Position numbers and translations under genes: made by a program. From Paracoccus rhizosphaerae (GTDB taxonomy: Bacteria; Pseudomonadota; Alphaproteobacteria; Rhodobacterales; Rhodobacteraceae), in NCBI RefSeq assembly GCF_026162645.1, contig NZ_JAOTBE010000009.1, positions 17,072 to 81,071 of the forward strand: a stretch of 64,000 nt of DNA, given 5' to 3'. This document shows positions 37,214 to 46,658 of the stretch, one piece after another. Under the pieces are notes generated by a model, which saw only the letters and a program-made list of their open reading frames with translations, searched no databases and was not told the DNA's origin. Numbering within the stretch: the stretch's first letter is position 1; every line of letters begins with the position of its first letter.

Positions 37214-38316
37214 TGGCGATGTCGGAACTGAACCGCCGCCGCTGGCGCAACTTCCGCCGCAACGGCCGTGCCTTCTGGTCGCTGGTGATCTTCAGCGTGC
37301 TGTTCGTCGTCGCCATGTTTGCCGAGGTGGTTGCCAACGACAAGCCCATTGTCGTCAGCTATCGCGGCGAACTGTACTGGCCCGCCTATAACTTCTACCC
37401 CGAAACCGCCTTCGGCGGCGATTTCGGGACCGAGGCGATCTATCGCGACCCGGCGGTCCAGTGCCTGATCGTGTCGGGCGGCAGCCAGGACTGCTGGGAC
37501 GACCCCGAGGGGCTGGTCGAGGCCATTGACACCGGCACCAGCGACATTCCAAAGGCCGAGCAGGGCTGGATGATCTGGCCGCCGATCCCCTATCACTACC
37601 GCACCATCAACAATGTGGGCACCGCGCCAAGCGCACCCGATGCGGCGCATTGGCTGGGCACCGACGACACGGCACGGGACGTCCTGGCGCGGGTGATCTA
37701 CGGGTTCCGTACCTCGATCCTGTTCACGCTGATCGTGACGGTCATCGCATCCACCATCGGCATCGCGGCGGGGGCGATCCAGGGCTATTTCGGCGGACGC
37801 ACGGACCTGGTGTTCCAGCGGGTGCTGGAGATCTGGGCCTCGACCCCTGGCCTCTACGTCATCATCATCCTCTTCGCTATCCTGGGACGCAGCTTCTGGC
37901 TGCTGGTCTTCGTGACGATCCTGTTCGGCTGGCCGGCGTTGGTGGGGGTCGTCAGGGCGGAATTCCTGCGGGCGCGGAACTTCGAATATGTCCGGGCCGC
38001 CCGTGCGCTTGGCGTCAGCGACCGCAAGATCATGTTCCGCCATATCCTGCCCAACGCGATGGTCGCGACGCTGACCATGCTGCCCTTCGTGGTGACCGGC
38101 ACGATCAGCGGCCTCGCGGCGCTGGATTACCTTGGCTACGGCCTGCCGGCAGGGTCTGCTTCACTTGGGGAGATGGCGTTGCAGGCCAAGCAGAACCTGC
38201 AGGCGCCTTGGCTGGCCTTTACGGCCTTCTTCACCTTTGCGATCATGCTGTCGCTGCTGGTGTTCATCTTCGAGGGCGTGCGCGACGCCTTCGACCCGCG
38301 AAAGACCTTCCGATGA
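37213..38316 (+). CDS. yejE: Peptide ABC transporter permease YejE
   Basis: Second permease, 367 residues. After one N-terminal helix it has a long periplasmic stretch (about residues 45-150, with NFYPETAFGGDFGTEAIYRDP and a Cys pair in AVQCLIVSGGSQDCWDD), then the transport domain with WLGTDDTARDVLARVIYGFRTSILF and the EAA loop RAARALGVSDRKIMFRHILPNAMVATLT. The large periplasmic segment is normal for YejE. Overlaps yejF by ATGA. Confidence 0.94.
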   Translation: MAMSELNRRRWRNFRRNGRAFWSLVIFSVLFVVAMFAEVVANDKPIVVSYRGELYWPAYNFYPETAFGGDFGTEAIYRDPAVQCLIVSGGSQDCWDDPEGLVEAIDTGTSDIPKAEQGWMIWPPIPYHYRTINNVGTAPSAPDAAHWLGTDDTARDVLARVIYGFRTSILFTLIVTVIASTIGIAAGAIQGYFGGRTDLVFQRVLEIWASTPGLYVIIILFAILGRSFWLLVFVTILFGWPALVGVVRAEFLRARNFEYVRAARALGVSDRKIMFRHILPNAMVATLTMLPFVVTGTISGLAALDYLGYGLPAGSASLGEMALQAKQNLQAPWLAFTAFFTFAIMLSLLVFIFEGVRDAFDPRKTFR

Positions 38317-40040
38317 GTCGCCCTGACGACAAGGGTACGCTGCCGCCCACGGTGCTGATGCCCGCCGCCCCAGCCGCCGCGCACGAAGATCATGGCCCCG
38401 GCGTGCCGGGCCATCCTGAGGCTCATCCCGCAGCGGTTCCCGCCCCGCCCGCCGATGCGGTGCTGGACGTGCGCGACCTTCGCATCGGCTTTCGCGCCGA
38501 GGGGCGGCTTATCCCCGCCGTCAAGGGCGTCAGCTTCCATATCAGCCGAGGGGAGACGGTCGCCCTGGTCGGCGAATCCGGGTCCGGCAAGTCGATCACC
38601 GCGCTCTCCACTGTGCAGCTTCTGGGCGCCTCGGCGGTGGTCGAGGGCTCCGTACGCTATGACGGGCAAGAGATGGTAGGCGCCCCGGAGCGCACGCTTC
38701 GACGCATCAGGGGCAACGACATCAGCTTCATCTTCCAAGAGCCGATGACCTCGCTGAACCCGCTGCACACGCTGGAAAAGCAGCTGTCGGAAAGCCTGGC
38801 GCTGCACCAGGGCCTGACCGGCGCCAAGGCGCGGACGCGGATCGTCGAACTGCTGACCCGCGTCGGCATCCGCGACCCGGAAAGCCGGCTGGCGGATTAC
38901 CCGCACCAGCTGTCAGGGGGGCAGCGCCAGCGCGTGATGATCGCCATGGCGCTGGCCAACGGTCCCGACCTGCTGATCGCCGACGAACCCACGACCGCCC
39001 TGGATGTCACCATTCAGGCGCAGATCCTGGAGCTGCTTGCGGAGCTGAAGGCCGCTGAGGGCCTGTCGATGCTGTTCATCAGCCATGACCTGGGCATCGT
39101 ACGACGCATCGCCGACCGCGTCTGCGTCATGAAGGACGGAGCGATCGTTGAGCAGGGGCCTGTCGATCAGATCTTCAGCGATCCGCGCCACCCATATACG
39201 CAGAAGCTGCTGCACGCAGAGCCGCAGGGGCGGGCCGAACCCGTGGCCCCCGACGCGCCGGTGTTGGTCGAGACGCGCGACCTGAAGGTCTGGTTCCCGA
39301 TTCAGCGCGGACTGCTGCGCCGCACCGTCGGCCATGTGAAGGCCGTGAACGGGGCGAGCCTGTCGCTGCGCGCGGGTGAAACACTTGGCATCGTGGGCGA
39401 ATCCGGTAGCGGCAAGACTACGCTGGCACTGGCGATCATGCGGCTGATCGACAGCGACGGCCCGATCCTCTTCATGGGGCAGGACATCCAGGGCTGGGGC
39501 GGCGCGCAGCTGCGCCGGCTGCGCCGCGACATGCAGATCGTGTTCCAGGACCCCTATGGCAGCCTCTCGCCCCGCATGACGGTCGAACAGATCATCACCG
39601 AAGGCCTAGGCGTCCACGGCATCGACAAGTCGCGCGACCGCCGACAGCTGGTCATGGACATCATGTCCGAGGTCGGCCTGAACCCCGACATGATGCACCG
39701 CTATCCGCACGAATTCAGCGGCGGCCAGCGCCAGCGCATCGCGATCGCCCGCGCGATGATCCTGCGCCCCAAGGTCGTCGTTCTGGACGAACCCACCAGC
39801 GCACTGGACATGACTGTTCAGGTCCAGATTGTGGACCTGCTGCGCGACCTGCAGCGCCGGCACGGTCTGGCCTTCCTGTTCATCAGCCATGACCTGCGAG
39901 TTGTCCGAGCGATGGCCCATCACATCATGGTCATGCGTGCAGGTGAGGTGGTCGAGCAGGGCGGAGTGACGCAGATCTTCCAGACGCCGCAGCAGGACTA
40001 TACCCGCGCACTTCTTCGGGCGGCCTTTCCGGACGCGTGA
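38313..40040 (+). CDS. yejF: Dual-domain peptide ABC transporter ATPase YejF
   Basis: A 575-residue fused ATPase with two nucleotide-binding domains energising YejBE. Domain 1: [44 protein letters not shown]. Domain 2: [45 protein letters not shown] His/Pro-rich leader of about 45 residues ([24 protein letters not shown]) precedes domain 1 and is unusual. Starts inside the yejE stop and ends overlapping the glycosyltransferase start. Confidence 0.95.
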   Translation: MSRPDDKGTLPPTVLMPAAPAAAHEDHGPGVPGHPEAHPAAVPAPPADAVLDVRDLRIGFRAEGRLIPAVKGVSFHISRGETVALVGESGSGKSITALSTVQLLGASAVVEGSVRYDGQEMVGAPERTLRRIRGNDISFIFQEPMTSLNPLHTLEKQLSESLALHQGLTGAKARTRIVELLTRVGIRDPESRLADYPHQLSGGQRQRVMIAMALANGPDLLIADEPTTALDVTIQAQILELLAELKAAEGLSMLFISHDLGIVRRIADRVCVMKDGAIVEQGPVDQIFSDPRHPYTQKLLHAEPQGRAEPVAPDAPVLVETRDLKVWFPIQRGLLRRTVGHVKAVNGASLSLRAGETLGIVGESGSGKTTLALAIMRLIDSDGPILFMGQDIQGWGGAQLRRLRRDMQIVFQDPYGSLSPRMTVEQIITEGLGVHGIDKSRDRRQLVMDIMSEVGLNPDMMHRYPHEFSGGQRQRIAIARAMILRPKVVVLDEPTSALDMTVQVQIVDLLRDLQRRHGLAFLFISHDLRVVRAMAHHIMVMRAGEVVEQGGVTQIFQTPQQDYTRALLRAAFPDA

Positions 40041-41263
40041 TGAAGATCCTTTTCGTGCACCAGAACTTCCCGGGGCAGTTCCCGCACCTGGCCCCGGCGC
40101 TGGCGGCCCGCGGGCACGAGGTCCTGGCCCTGACCGACGAGAACAACCAGCGGCCAAGCCCCGTCACGACGCTGCGGTACAAGGCGCCGGGGACGGTCCA
40201 GACGGACAGCGCACTTGGCCGCACCTTCTCTCAGGTCGCCGAGCGCGGTCTTCTGGCAGCGCGTGGGGCGCGGGCACTGCGGGACCGCCATGGGTTCCAC
40301 CCCGACGTCATCATCGGCCACCCGGGCTGGGGCGAGACGCTGTTCCTGAAAGAGATCTGGCCCCAGGCAACGCTGCTGGTCTATGCCGAACTGATGTACC
40401 GCACGCGCGGCCACGATGTCGGCTTCGACCCCGAGATCAGTCCGGACCGCGACGAATCGCGGTTCATGACCGTCGCTCGATCGGCGCACCTGATCCAAGG
40501 GATCGTCCAGGCGGATGCGGCCATCGCGCCGACCCGCTACCAGGCCGACAGCTTTCCACCCGAGCTGCGCGGCAAGATCACTGTCATCCACGACGGCATC
40601 GACACCTCGGCCGTCGCGCCAGATCCGTCGGCGCGGCTTTCGTTGCCCGACGGGCGTGTTCTTCGGGCGGGGGACGAGGTTCTCAGCTTCGTGTCCCGGT
40701 CGTTGGAACCCTATCGCGGCTTTCACGTTTTCATGCGTGCGCTGCCGCGGGTGCTGGCGGAGCGTCCCGATGCTCAGGTGGTTCTGGTCGGGGCCGAGGG
40801 CATCAGCTATGGCAGCAAGCCCAAGGACGCCGACAGCTGGAAGCAGAAGATGCTGGCTGAGGTTGGGGGCAAGCTGGACCTGTCGCGGGTGCATTTTCTG
40901 GGTCGTGTGCCCTATGGCGATTATCTGTCGCTGCTGCGGGTGGCGCGCGTCCACTGCTATCTGACCTATCCTTTCGTGCTTTCCTGGTCCCTGACCGAGG
41001 CGATGGCGGCGGGGGCCTATGTCGTAGGTTCCGATACGGAGCCCGTGCGCGAACTGATCCGCGATGGCCAGAACGGACGGCTGGTGCCGTTCTTCGACAT
41101 CCCGGCGCTGTCGTCGGCGCTGGTCCGCGGACTGGCCGAGGACCCCGACGCGCCGGCTATCAGGGCGGCGGCTCGGCAGACGATCATCTCGGGCTATGAT
41201 CTGCATGCGACCAGCCTGCCACGGCAGATCGCCTGGGTGGAAAGCCGGGGCGCAATGCGCTAA
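40040..41263 (+). CDS. Glycosyltransferase family 4 protein
   Basis: Cytoplasmic GT-B glycosyltransferase, 407 residues. The opening [31 protein letters not shown] is typical of the N-terminal Glyco_trans_4_3-type domain; the C-terminal GT1 domain has [58 protein letters not shown] and the donor-site region [30 protein letters not shown]. Acceptor unknown. The ATG overlaps the yejF stop (TGATG), so it is co-translated with the transporter; whether the two act together is unclear. Confidence 0.87.
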   Translation: MKILFVHQNFPGQFPHLAPALAARGHEVLALTDENNQRPSPVTTLRYKAPGTVQTDSALGRTFSQVAERGLLAARGARALRDRHGFHPDVIIGHPGWGETLFLKEIWPQATLLVYAELMYRTRGHDVGFDPEISPDRDESRFMTVARSAHLIQGIVQADAAIAPTRYQADSFPPELRGKITVIHDGIDTSAVAPDPSARLSLPDGRVLRAGDEVLSFVSRSLEPYRGFHVFMRALPRVLAERPDAQVVLVGAEGISYGSKPKDADSWKQKMLAEVGGKLDLSRVHFLGRVPYGDYLSLLRVARVHCYLTYPFVLSWSLTEAMAAGAYVVGSDTEPVRELIRDGQNGRLVPFFDIPALSSALVRGLAEDPDAPAIRAAARQTIISGYDLHATSLPRQIAWVESRGAMR

Positions 41264-41294
41264 ATCCCTGCGACCACACCGAAAGGGGCCCGCG

Positions 41295-42704
41295 ATGGCG
41301 CAGATCAGGCTGACCAATACCCGCACCCGCACTAAGGAGGACTTCGTTCCCATCGATGCCGGTAACGTGCGCTTGTACCTGTGTGGACCTACCGTCTATG
41401 ACCGCGCACATCTGGGAAATGCCCGCCCGGTGCTGGTCTTCGATCTTCTGGTTCGGCTTCTGCGCCATGTTTATGGCGAAGATGCAGTGACTTACGTCAG
41501 GAACTTCACCGATGTCGACGACAAGATCAACGCTGAGGCACAGCGCCGCAAGGCTGCTGGACGGGCCGGTACGCTGGAGGAACTGATCGCCGGGCGCAGC
41601 GACGAGACCATCGGCTGGTATCATAAGGACATGGACGCGCTCGGGGCGCTGCGTCCCGATCACGAGCCGCGGGCAACTGCCTATATCGGCCAGATGATCG
41701 AGATGACGCGTGACCTGATCGCCAAGGGCCACGCCTACGAGGCCGAGGGGCATGTGCTGTTCGACGTGCGGTCGTTCCCCGACTATGGCAAGCTGTCGGG
41801 GCGGTCGGTCGACGACATGATCGCGGGGGCGCGGGTCGAGGTTGCGCCCTACAAGCGTGATCCGATGGACTTCGTGCTGTGGAAGCCTTCAGACGCGGAT
41901 CTGCCGGGCTGGGACAGCCCCTGGGGCCGGGGCCGGCCAGGCTGGCATATAGAGTGCTCGGCCATGTCGGCGGCGCTGCTGGGGCCTAGCTTCGACATCC
42001 ACGGCGGGGGCATCGACCTGCAGTTTCCACACCACGAGAACGAGATCGCGCAAAGCTGCTGTGCCCATCCCGATGCAGGCTTCGCCAGGGTATGGCTGCA
42101 CAACGAGATGCTGCAGGTCGAGGGCAAGAAGATGTCCAAGTCGCTTGGCAACTTCTTCACGGTGCGCGACCTGCTGGACCGTGGCGTGCCGGGCGAGGTG
42201 ATCCGGTTCGTGATGCTGTCGACCCATTACCGCAAGCCGATGGATTGGACCGAGGCCAAGGCGCATGAGGCCGAAGCGGTGCTTCGGCGGTGGCACGGGC
42301 TTGTCGGGGGCATCGAGCCCGCGGCAAGCCCGGCGCCCGCCGTCGTCGGCGCGCTCAGCGACGACCTGAACTCTGCGGGCGCGATTGCGGCGTTGCACGA
42401 ACTTGCGGCCAAGGGGGACGGCGCGTCGCTGCTGGCGTCGGCGAACATGCTGGGGCTGCTGCTGCCGGGAATGGGATCCTGGGCCGAGGCCGGAGATGCG
42501 GCGGCGGATCAGATCGCGGCGCTGCTGGAGGCGCGGCTCGCGGCGCGGCAGGCCCGGGATTTCGCGACTGCGGACGCAATCCGCGACGGCTTCGCAGCGG
42601 CAGGGGTCGAGGTGAAGGACACGCCGCAGGGGCCCAAGTGGTCGCTGGCCGCAGGCTTCGACGCAGCGCGGTTGGCCGAGCTTGCGAAAGTCTACGGCTC
42701 ATGA
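41295..42704 (+). CDS. cysS: Cysteine--tRNA ligase
   Basis: Class I aminoacyl-tRNA synthetase charging tRNA-Cys, 469 residues. Zinc/substrate Cys30 in [10 protein letters not shown], the HIGH equivalent HLGN at 39-42, [21 protein letters not shown] with further zinc ligands, and KMSKSLGNF as KMSKS loop are all present. The C-terminal region is a helical anticodon-binding domain rich in alanine. Start at 41295 follows GAAAGGGGCC. It overlaps the next gene by ATGA. Confidence 0.97.
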   Translation: MAQIRLTNTRTRTKEDFVPIDAGNVRLYLCGPTVYDRAHLGNARPVLVFDLLVRLLRHVYGEDAVTYVRNFTDVDDKINAEAQRRKAAGRAGTLEELIAGRSDETIGWYHKDMDALGALRPDHEPRATAYIGQMIEMTRDLIAKGHAYEAEGHVLFDVRSFPDYGKLSGRSVDDMIAGARVEVAPYKRDPMDFVLWKPSDADLPGWDSPWGRGRPGWHIECSAMSAALLGPSFDIHGGGIDLQFPHHENEIAQSCCAHPDAGFARVWLHNEMLQVEGKKMSKSLGNFFTVRDLLDRGVPGEVIRFVMLSTHYRKPMDWTEAKAHEAEAVLRRWHGLVGGIEPAASPAPAVVGALSDDLNSAGAIAALHELAAKGDGASLLASANMLGLLLPGMGSWAEAGDAAADQIAALLEARLAARQARDFATADAIRDGFAAAGVEVKDTPQGPKWSLAAGFDAARLAELAKVYGS

Positions 42705-43471
42705 CGTTGGAAGCCTGCACCGAAGCCCTGCGCCAGCACGATCCCGACAGGTTCGGCGCGGTTCTGGCGGCAGAGGCGCAGGATCGACCCGCGTTGGCAA
42801 CGCTTTACGCGATTAACCTCGAAATCGCGCGAACTCCGTTCCAGTCGAACGAGCCGATGCTGAGCGAGATCCGGCTGCAATGGTGGATTGACCGCCTGCA
42901 GGAGATGGGCCGCGGTGTGGCGCCGCCGCTGCATGATGTCCTGACGCCACTGTGGGACGCCTGGGGCGAGGATGCCGGCACCTTGGCGACTTTGGCCGAG
43001 GCTCGCCACCGGGATTGCGAGCGTCGGCCCTTTGCAACGCTTGCCGAGGTGGTGGATTACGTCGATGCCACTGCCGGAACCTTGATGTGGTCCGCCGCGC
43101 GCCGCTGCGGGGTGGCCGAGGGTCAGCGCGACATCGTTGCCCATCAGGCGCGTGGGGCGGGGCTGGCCGCATGGCTTCGGGCACTGCCTCAGTTGCAGGC
43201 ACTGGGGCTGGGGCTGGGACAACCCGATCCAGCTGACGCAGCGTCGCTTGCAGTGGCCGCGCGCGACGGGCTCCGGCTTGCCGCGCGCCTGCACCGCAAG
43301 GTGCCGCGCCGTGCGGCCGCGGCGCTTTATCCCGGCCCGCGCGTGCCCCGCCTGCTGTCCGAGATCATCGCAGGGCGTGTCGATCCGTTCACGGCGACGC
43401 CGCAGATCGTGCCGTTCCAGCGCCGGGCATCCCTGGCACGGCTGGCGCTGACGGGGCGCTGGTGGCGCTGA
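42701..43471 (+). CDS. Squalene/phytoene synthase family protein
   Basis: A 256-residue protein with the squalene/phytoene synthase helical fold: [39 protein letters not shown] near the N-terminus and [16 protein letters not shown] in the middle. The aspartate-rich prenyl-diphosphate motifs of true synthases are not evident, so it may not make a carotenoid. Similar non-catalytic members (NDUFAF6 type) act in respiratory complex I assembly; that is one alternative. The ATG overlaps the cysS stop. Confidence 0.75.
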   Translation: MTLEACTEALRQHDPDRFGAVLAAEAQDRPALATLYAINLEIARTPFQSNEPMLSEIRLQWWIDRLQEMGRGVAPPLHDVLTPLWDAWGEDAGTLATLAEARHRDCERRPFATLAEVVDYVDATAGTLMWSAARRCGVAEGQRDIVAHQARGAGLAAWLRALPQLQALGLGLGQPDPADAASLAVAARDGLRLAARLHRKVPRRAAAALYPGPRVPRLLSEIIAGRVDPFTATPQIVPFQRRASLARLALTGRWWR

Positions 43472-43490
43472 GGGAAAAGTTGCTTTTCCC
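43472..43490. terminator. Hairpin after the squalene/phytoene synthase-family gene
   Basis: An 8-bp stem GGGAAAAG/CTTTTCCC with loop TTG starts directly after the stop. There is no T-tail after the stem; possible terminator or 3' end stabiliser before the polyamine ABC operon. Confidence 0.35.
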
Positions 43491-43549
43491 GCCTGCGCGG
43501 CTATGGAAGGAATCGGAAGACCCGGAACGGGCAGCAGGAAAGGGACCGA

Positions 43550-44416
43550 ATGGCCAAGTTCGACGCAGAGGCTAGGGCAGGCCTGTCGCTGATCGCGCCG
43601 CCCTTCCTTTATGCTGCGCTGATCCTTGCGGCGCCGATCCTGACGATCCTGGCCTACAGCTTCCTTACCGACGGCTATCTGGAGATCATCGGCGACTTCA
43701 CCTGGGCGAATTATGCCCAGGTCTTCACCGACCCGATCGTGCGGACCGTCATGCTGCGGTCGCTGATGGTGGCAGCCATCGTGACGCTTGCTACGGTGCT
43801 GACGGCGTTTCCGATCGCCTACTATGTCAGCTTTATGGTCAGGCCCGAACGCAAGGCCATGTGGCTGTTCCTGATCACGATTCCCTTCTGGACCAGCTAT
43901 CTGATCCGAGTGTTTCTGTGGAAGGTGATCCTGGGATATAACGGAGTCGTCAATTCCTCGCTGACCGGGCTTGGCATCATTGACGAGCCGCTGACCTTCA
44001 TCCTCTATAACGTCAATGCCATCGTCATGACGCTGGCCCATGCCTATGCGCCCTTCGCGATCCTGCCGATCTTCGTGGCGCTGGAAAAGATCGACCGGTC
44101 GCTGCTGGAGGCCGGGCGCGACCTGGGCGAAAGCCGGGCGATGACCTTCTGGCGGGTCACGCTGCCTCTGGCGATGCCGGGGGTGATCGCGGCTACGCTG
44201 ATCGTCTTCATCCCGACCATCGGCGACTATGTCACGCCCGAGGTGATCGGCGGCGGCAAGATCCCGATGATCGCGAACCTGATTCAGGTGCAGATGCTGG
44301 CACTGGACAACCGGCCGCTCGGGTCTGCGCTGGCGGTGACGGCAATGGTCATCGTGGCGCTGGTCAGCCTGTTGTTCCTGTTCCTCAACCGACGTTTCCT
44401 GAAGGTGCGCCAATGA
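43550..44416 (+). CDS. ABC transporter permease, PotB-like (polyamine type)
   Basis: Inner-membrane permease, 288 residues, six helices. Starts MAKFDAEARAGLSLIAPPFLYAALILAAPILTILAYSFL, with WTSYLIRVFLWKVILG and the EAA loop LLEAGRDLGESRAMTFWRVTLPLAMPGVIA, then FIPTIGDYVTPEVIGGGKIPMIANLIQ, highly typical of spermidine/putrescine PotB/PotH permeases. AGGAAAGGGACCGA precedes the ATG. It overlaps the second permease by 4 bases. Confidence 0.88.
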   Translation: MAKFDAEARAGLSLIAPPFLYAALILAAPILTILAYSFLTDGYLEIIGDFTWANYAQVFTDPIVRTVMLRSLMVAAIVTLATVLTAFPIAYYVSFMVRPERKAMWLFLITIPFWTSYLIRVFLWKVILGYNGVVNSSLTGLGIIDEPLTFILYNVNAIVMTLAHAYAPFAILPIFVALEKIDRSLLEAGRDLGESRAMTFWRVTLPLAMPGVIAATLIVFIPTIGDYVTPEVIGGGKIPMIANLIQVQMLALDNRPLGSALAVTAMVIVALVSLLFLFLNRRFLKVRQ

Positions 44417-45225
44417 ACCGGTCTGGCCGGGGCCTTCAGGCCTATGCCGTCATCTATCTGCTGTTTCTTTACGCGCCGATCATCCTGCTGCCGCTGTTCG
44501 CGTTCAATTCGGGCACGATCATCGCCTTTCCGCTGCAGGGGTTTTCGACCGAATGGTTCCAGGAGATGTGGGCGAACGCGACGCTGCGCCGGGCACTGAC
44601 GAATTCGCTGACCATCGCCGTGTCGGCATCCGTGCTGGCGACATGCTTCGGCATCTTCGCGGCCCGCGCCTCGACCCGCTTCACGTTCCCCGGCAAGGGC
44701 GGCATGATGGGCTTCATCATGCTGCCGATGGTCCTGCCGGAAATCATCGTCGCGATGTCGCTGCTGGTCGTACTGCTGGGTATGGGCGTGCAGCTGTCGC
44801 TGCTGACGGTGATCGCGGGGCACACGCTGATCTGCATGCCCTATGCCATCGCGGTACTGTCCACTGCATTTTCTTCGCTGGACCGCAGTCTGGAAGAGGC
44901 CGCCTACGACCTGGGTGAGACGAAGTGGAGCGCATTTCGCCTGATAACGCTGCCGCTGGTCATGCCGGGCATCATCAGCGCGCTGCTGATCTCGTTCACG
45001 ATCAGCCTGGACGAGTTCATCATCGCCTTTTTCCTCGCAGGCAACGAACCGACTCTGCCGACCTATATCTTCAGCCAGCTGCGCTTTCCGCGGGCGATCC
45101 CCGTCATCATGGCGCTTGGGACGGTGCTGGTCCTCATCTCGATCGTCCTTCTGGCGATTGGTGAATATTTCCGTCGCCGGGGCAATGCCCGCATCGGCGG
45201 CTCGCCTACCGGAGGGTTGCTGTGA
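44413..45225 (+). CDS. ABC transporter permease, PotC-like (polyamine type)
   Basis: Second permease, 270 residues, with YLLFLYAPIILLPLFAFNSGTIIAFPLQGFSTEWF at the N-terminus, the PotC/PotI mark. The EAA loop is LEEAAYDLGETKWSAFRLITLPLVMPGIISALLISFTISLDEFIIAFFLAG. Starts inside the PotB-like stop (ATGA) and ends inside the GTG of the ATPase gene, so the three genes are one translational unit. Confidence 0.88.
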   Translation: MNRSGRGLQAYAVIYLLFLYAPIILLPLFAFNSGTIIAFPLQGFSTEWFQEMWANATLRRALTNSLTIAVSASVLATCFGIFAARASTRFTFPGKGGMMGFIMLPMVLPEIIVAMSLLVVLLGMGVQLSLLTVIAGHTLICMPYAIAVLSTAFSSLDRSLEEAAYDLGETKWSAFRLITLPLVMPGIISALLISFTISLDEFIIAFFLAGNEPTLPTYIFSQLRFPRAIPVIMALGTVLVLISIVLLAIGEYFRRRGNARIGGSPTGGLL

Positions 45226-46334
45226 CCGAGGCCATGATCGCCTGCAAGGGCGTGCACAAGTATTACGGCGACTATCACGCGCTGCGCGGCATCGACCTCA
45301 CCATCCGGGCTGGAGAGTTCTTTTCGCTGCTGGGCCCGTCCGGCTGTGGCAAGACCACGCTTCTGCGCACCATCGCCGGGTTCGAGGATATCAGCCAGGG
45401 CGTCGTCCTGATCGACGGGCGCGACATGGGCGACGTGCCGGCGAACAAGCGCCCGACCAACATGGTGTTCCAGTCATACGCGATCTTTCCGCACCTGACG
45501 GTGGCCCAGAACGTGGCCTTCGGCCTGCGCCGCGATCCGCGTTCCAAGGCTGACAAGGCCGCTGCGGTCGAGGAGGCACTGACGATGGTCGGCCTGAAGG
45601 GATACGGTGCGCGGTCGGCCCACGCCCTGTCCGGTGGCCAGCGTCAGCGTGTGGCCCTGGCGCGCGCGCTGATCCTCAAGCCCAAGGTGCTGCTGCTGGA
45701 CGAACCCCTGTCCGCGTTGGACCGCAAGATGCGCGAGCAGATGCAGGTGGAATTGATCAAGCTGCAGCGGCAGGTCGGCATCACCTTCGTCCTGGTCACC
45801 CACGACCAGGAGGAGGCGCTGGTCATGTCCGACCGCATCGCCGTCATGTTTGAGGGAGAGATTGCCCAGCTTGACGGTCCCGAGGCGCTGTATGCCCGCC
45901 CCGCCACGCGGCGAGTCGCGGATTTCATCGGCGTGATGAACTTCCTGCCCGCGCGCATCCTGTCCGAAAGCGCCAGCACCGTCACGGTTGAGGTGGCGGG
46001 CTTGGGCCAGGTGGAACTGCCCGAACGCCAGATCAGCCGCGCCGATCCCGACGACGACGGCCCAATGATCGGGTTCCGCCCGGAAACCATGACGCTGCTT
46101 GGCCCTGGCGCCACCCACAGCCAGCCGCGCGAAACCGACGCCACCATCGACGAGGTCGTGTATTACGGCGACATGACCTATTACGACCTGCGGCTGGACG
46201 GTGCCGAGGCGCTGGACGGCAAGGCGCGGCCGGTGCGGATCTCCATGCGCAACGTCTTTGGCCGCGACGTGCAAGAGGTCGGCACCCGCACCCGCCTGGC
46301 CTGGTCGCCCGGCTCGCTGGTGCTGTTCCGGTGA
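45222..46334 (+). CDS. ABC transporter ATP-binding protein, PotA-like (polyamine type)
   Basis: ATPase of 370 residues. Walker A LLGPSGCGKTTLLRTIAGFE, signature [16 protein letters not shown], Walker B VLLLDEPLSALDRKMREQMQ, H-loop VTHDQEEALVMSDRIAVM, followed by a TOBE domain (VADFIGVMNFLPARIL ... VVYYGDMTYYDLRL). Start taken as GTG at 45222 overlapping the PotC-like stop; an ATG at 45234 is the alternative. No PotD-type binding protein gene adjoins on either side, so it must be supplied from elsewhere. Confidence 0.88.
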   Translation: MTEAMIACKGVHKYYGDYHALRGIDLTIRAGEFFSLLGPSGCGKTTLLRTIAGFEDISQGVVLIDGRDMGDVPANKRPTNMVFQSYAIFPHLTVAQNVAFGLRRDPRSKADKAAAVEEALTMVGLKGYGARSAHALSGGQRQRVALARALILKPKVLLLDEPLSALDRKMREQMQVELIKLQRQVGITFVLVTHDQEEALVMSDRIAVMFEGEIAQLDGPEALYARPATRRVADFIGVMNFLPARILSESASTVTVEVAGLGQVELPERQISRADPDDDGPMIGFRPETMTLLGPGATHSQPRETDATIDEVVYYGDMTYYDLRLDGAEALDGKARPVRISMRNVFGRDVQEVGTRTRLAWSPGSLVLFR

Positions 46335-46658
46335 TCTGGCAGGTGTCACGCACCCTTGCGTTGCGCCATGCGGATCAGGCGTTGGGGCTGGTGCGATCCA
46401 GAGAGAACATCTGGGCGGCCCGCTGATCAGCGTGGGTCTTTCCCAGCACGGTTTGAACCCGTCCTTCGCACCTGTGTCTAAGCTGGTTGTGAAGCGTCAA
46501 ATGCCGGCTTTCCGGCCTCCAGCCTCCGTAGTGTGCCCGTTCCAAAGCACGCCGGCGCTGACGGCGACGCATGAGAGCTTAGAGGTGATGGCTGGTCCGC
46601 AGGCCGTTGCCCATGGCGCCGGCATGGGCACGGCGGTAACCGTCTATGCTTTCCCGCA
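46335..46658. other. 324-bp region without a recognisable gene
   Basis: Lies between the convergent PotA-like and P450 genes. A minus-strand open frame at 46375-46572 (65 residues, Arg/His-rich) lacks a ribosome site and family resemblance. No terminator with a T-run is seen. Confidence 0.45.
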
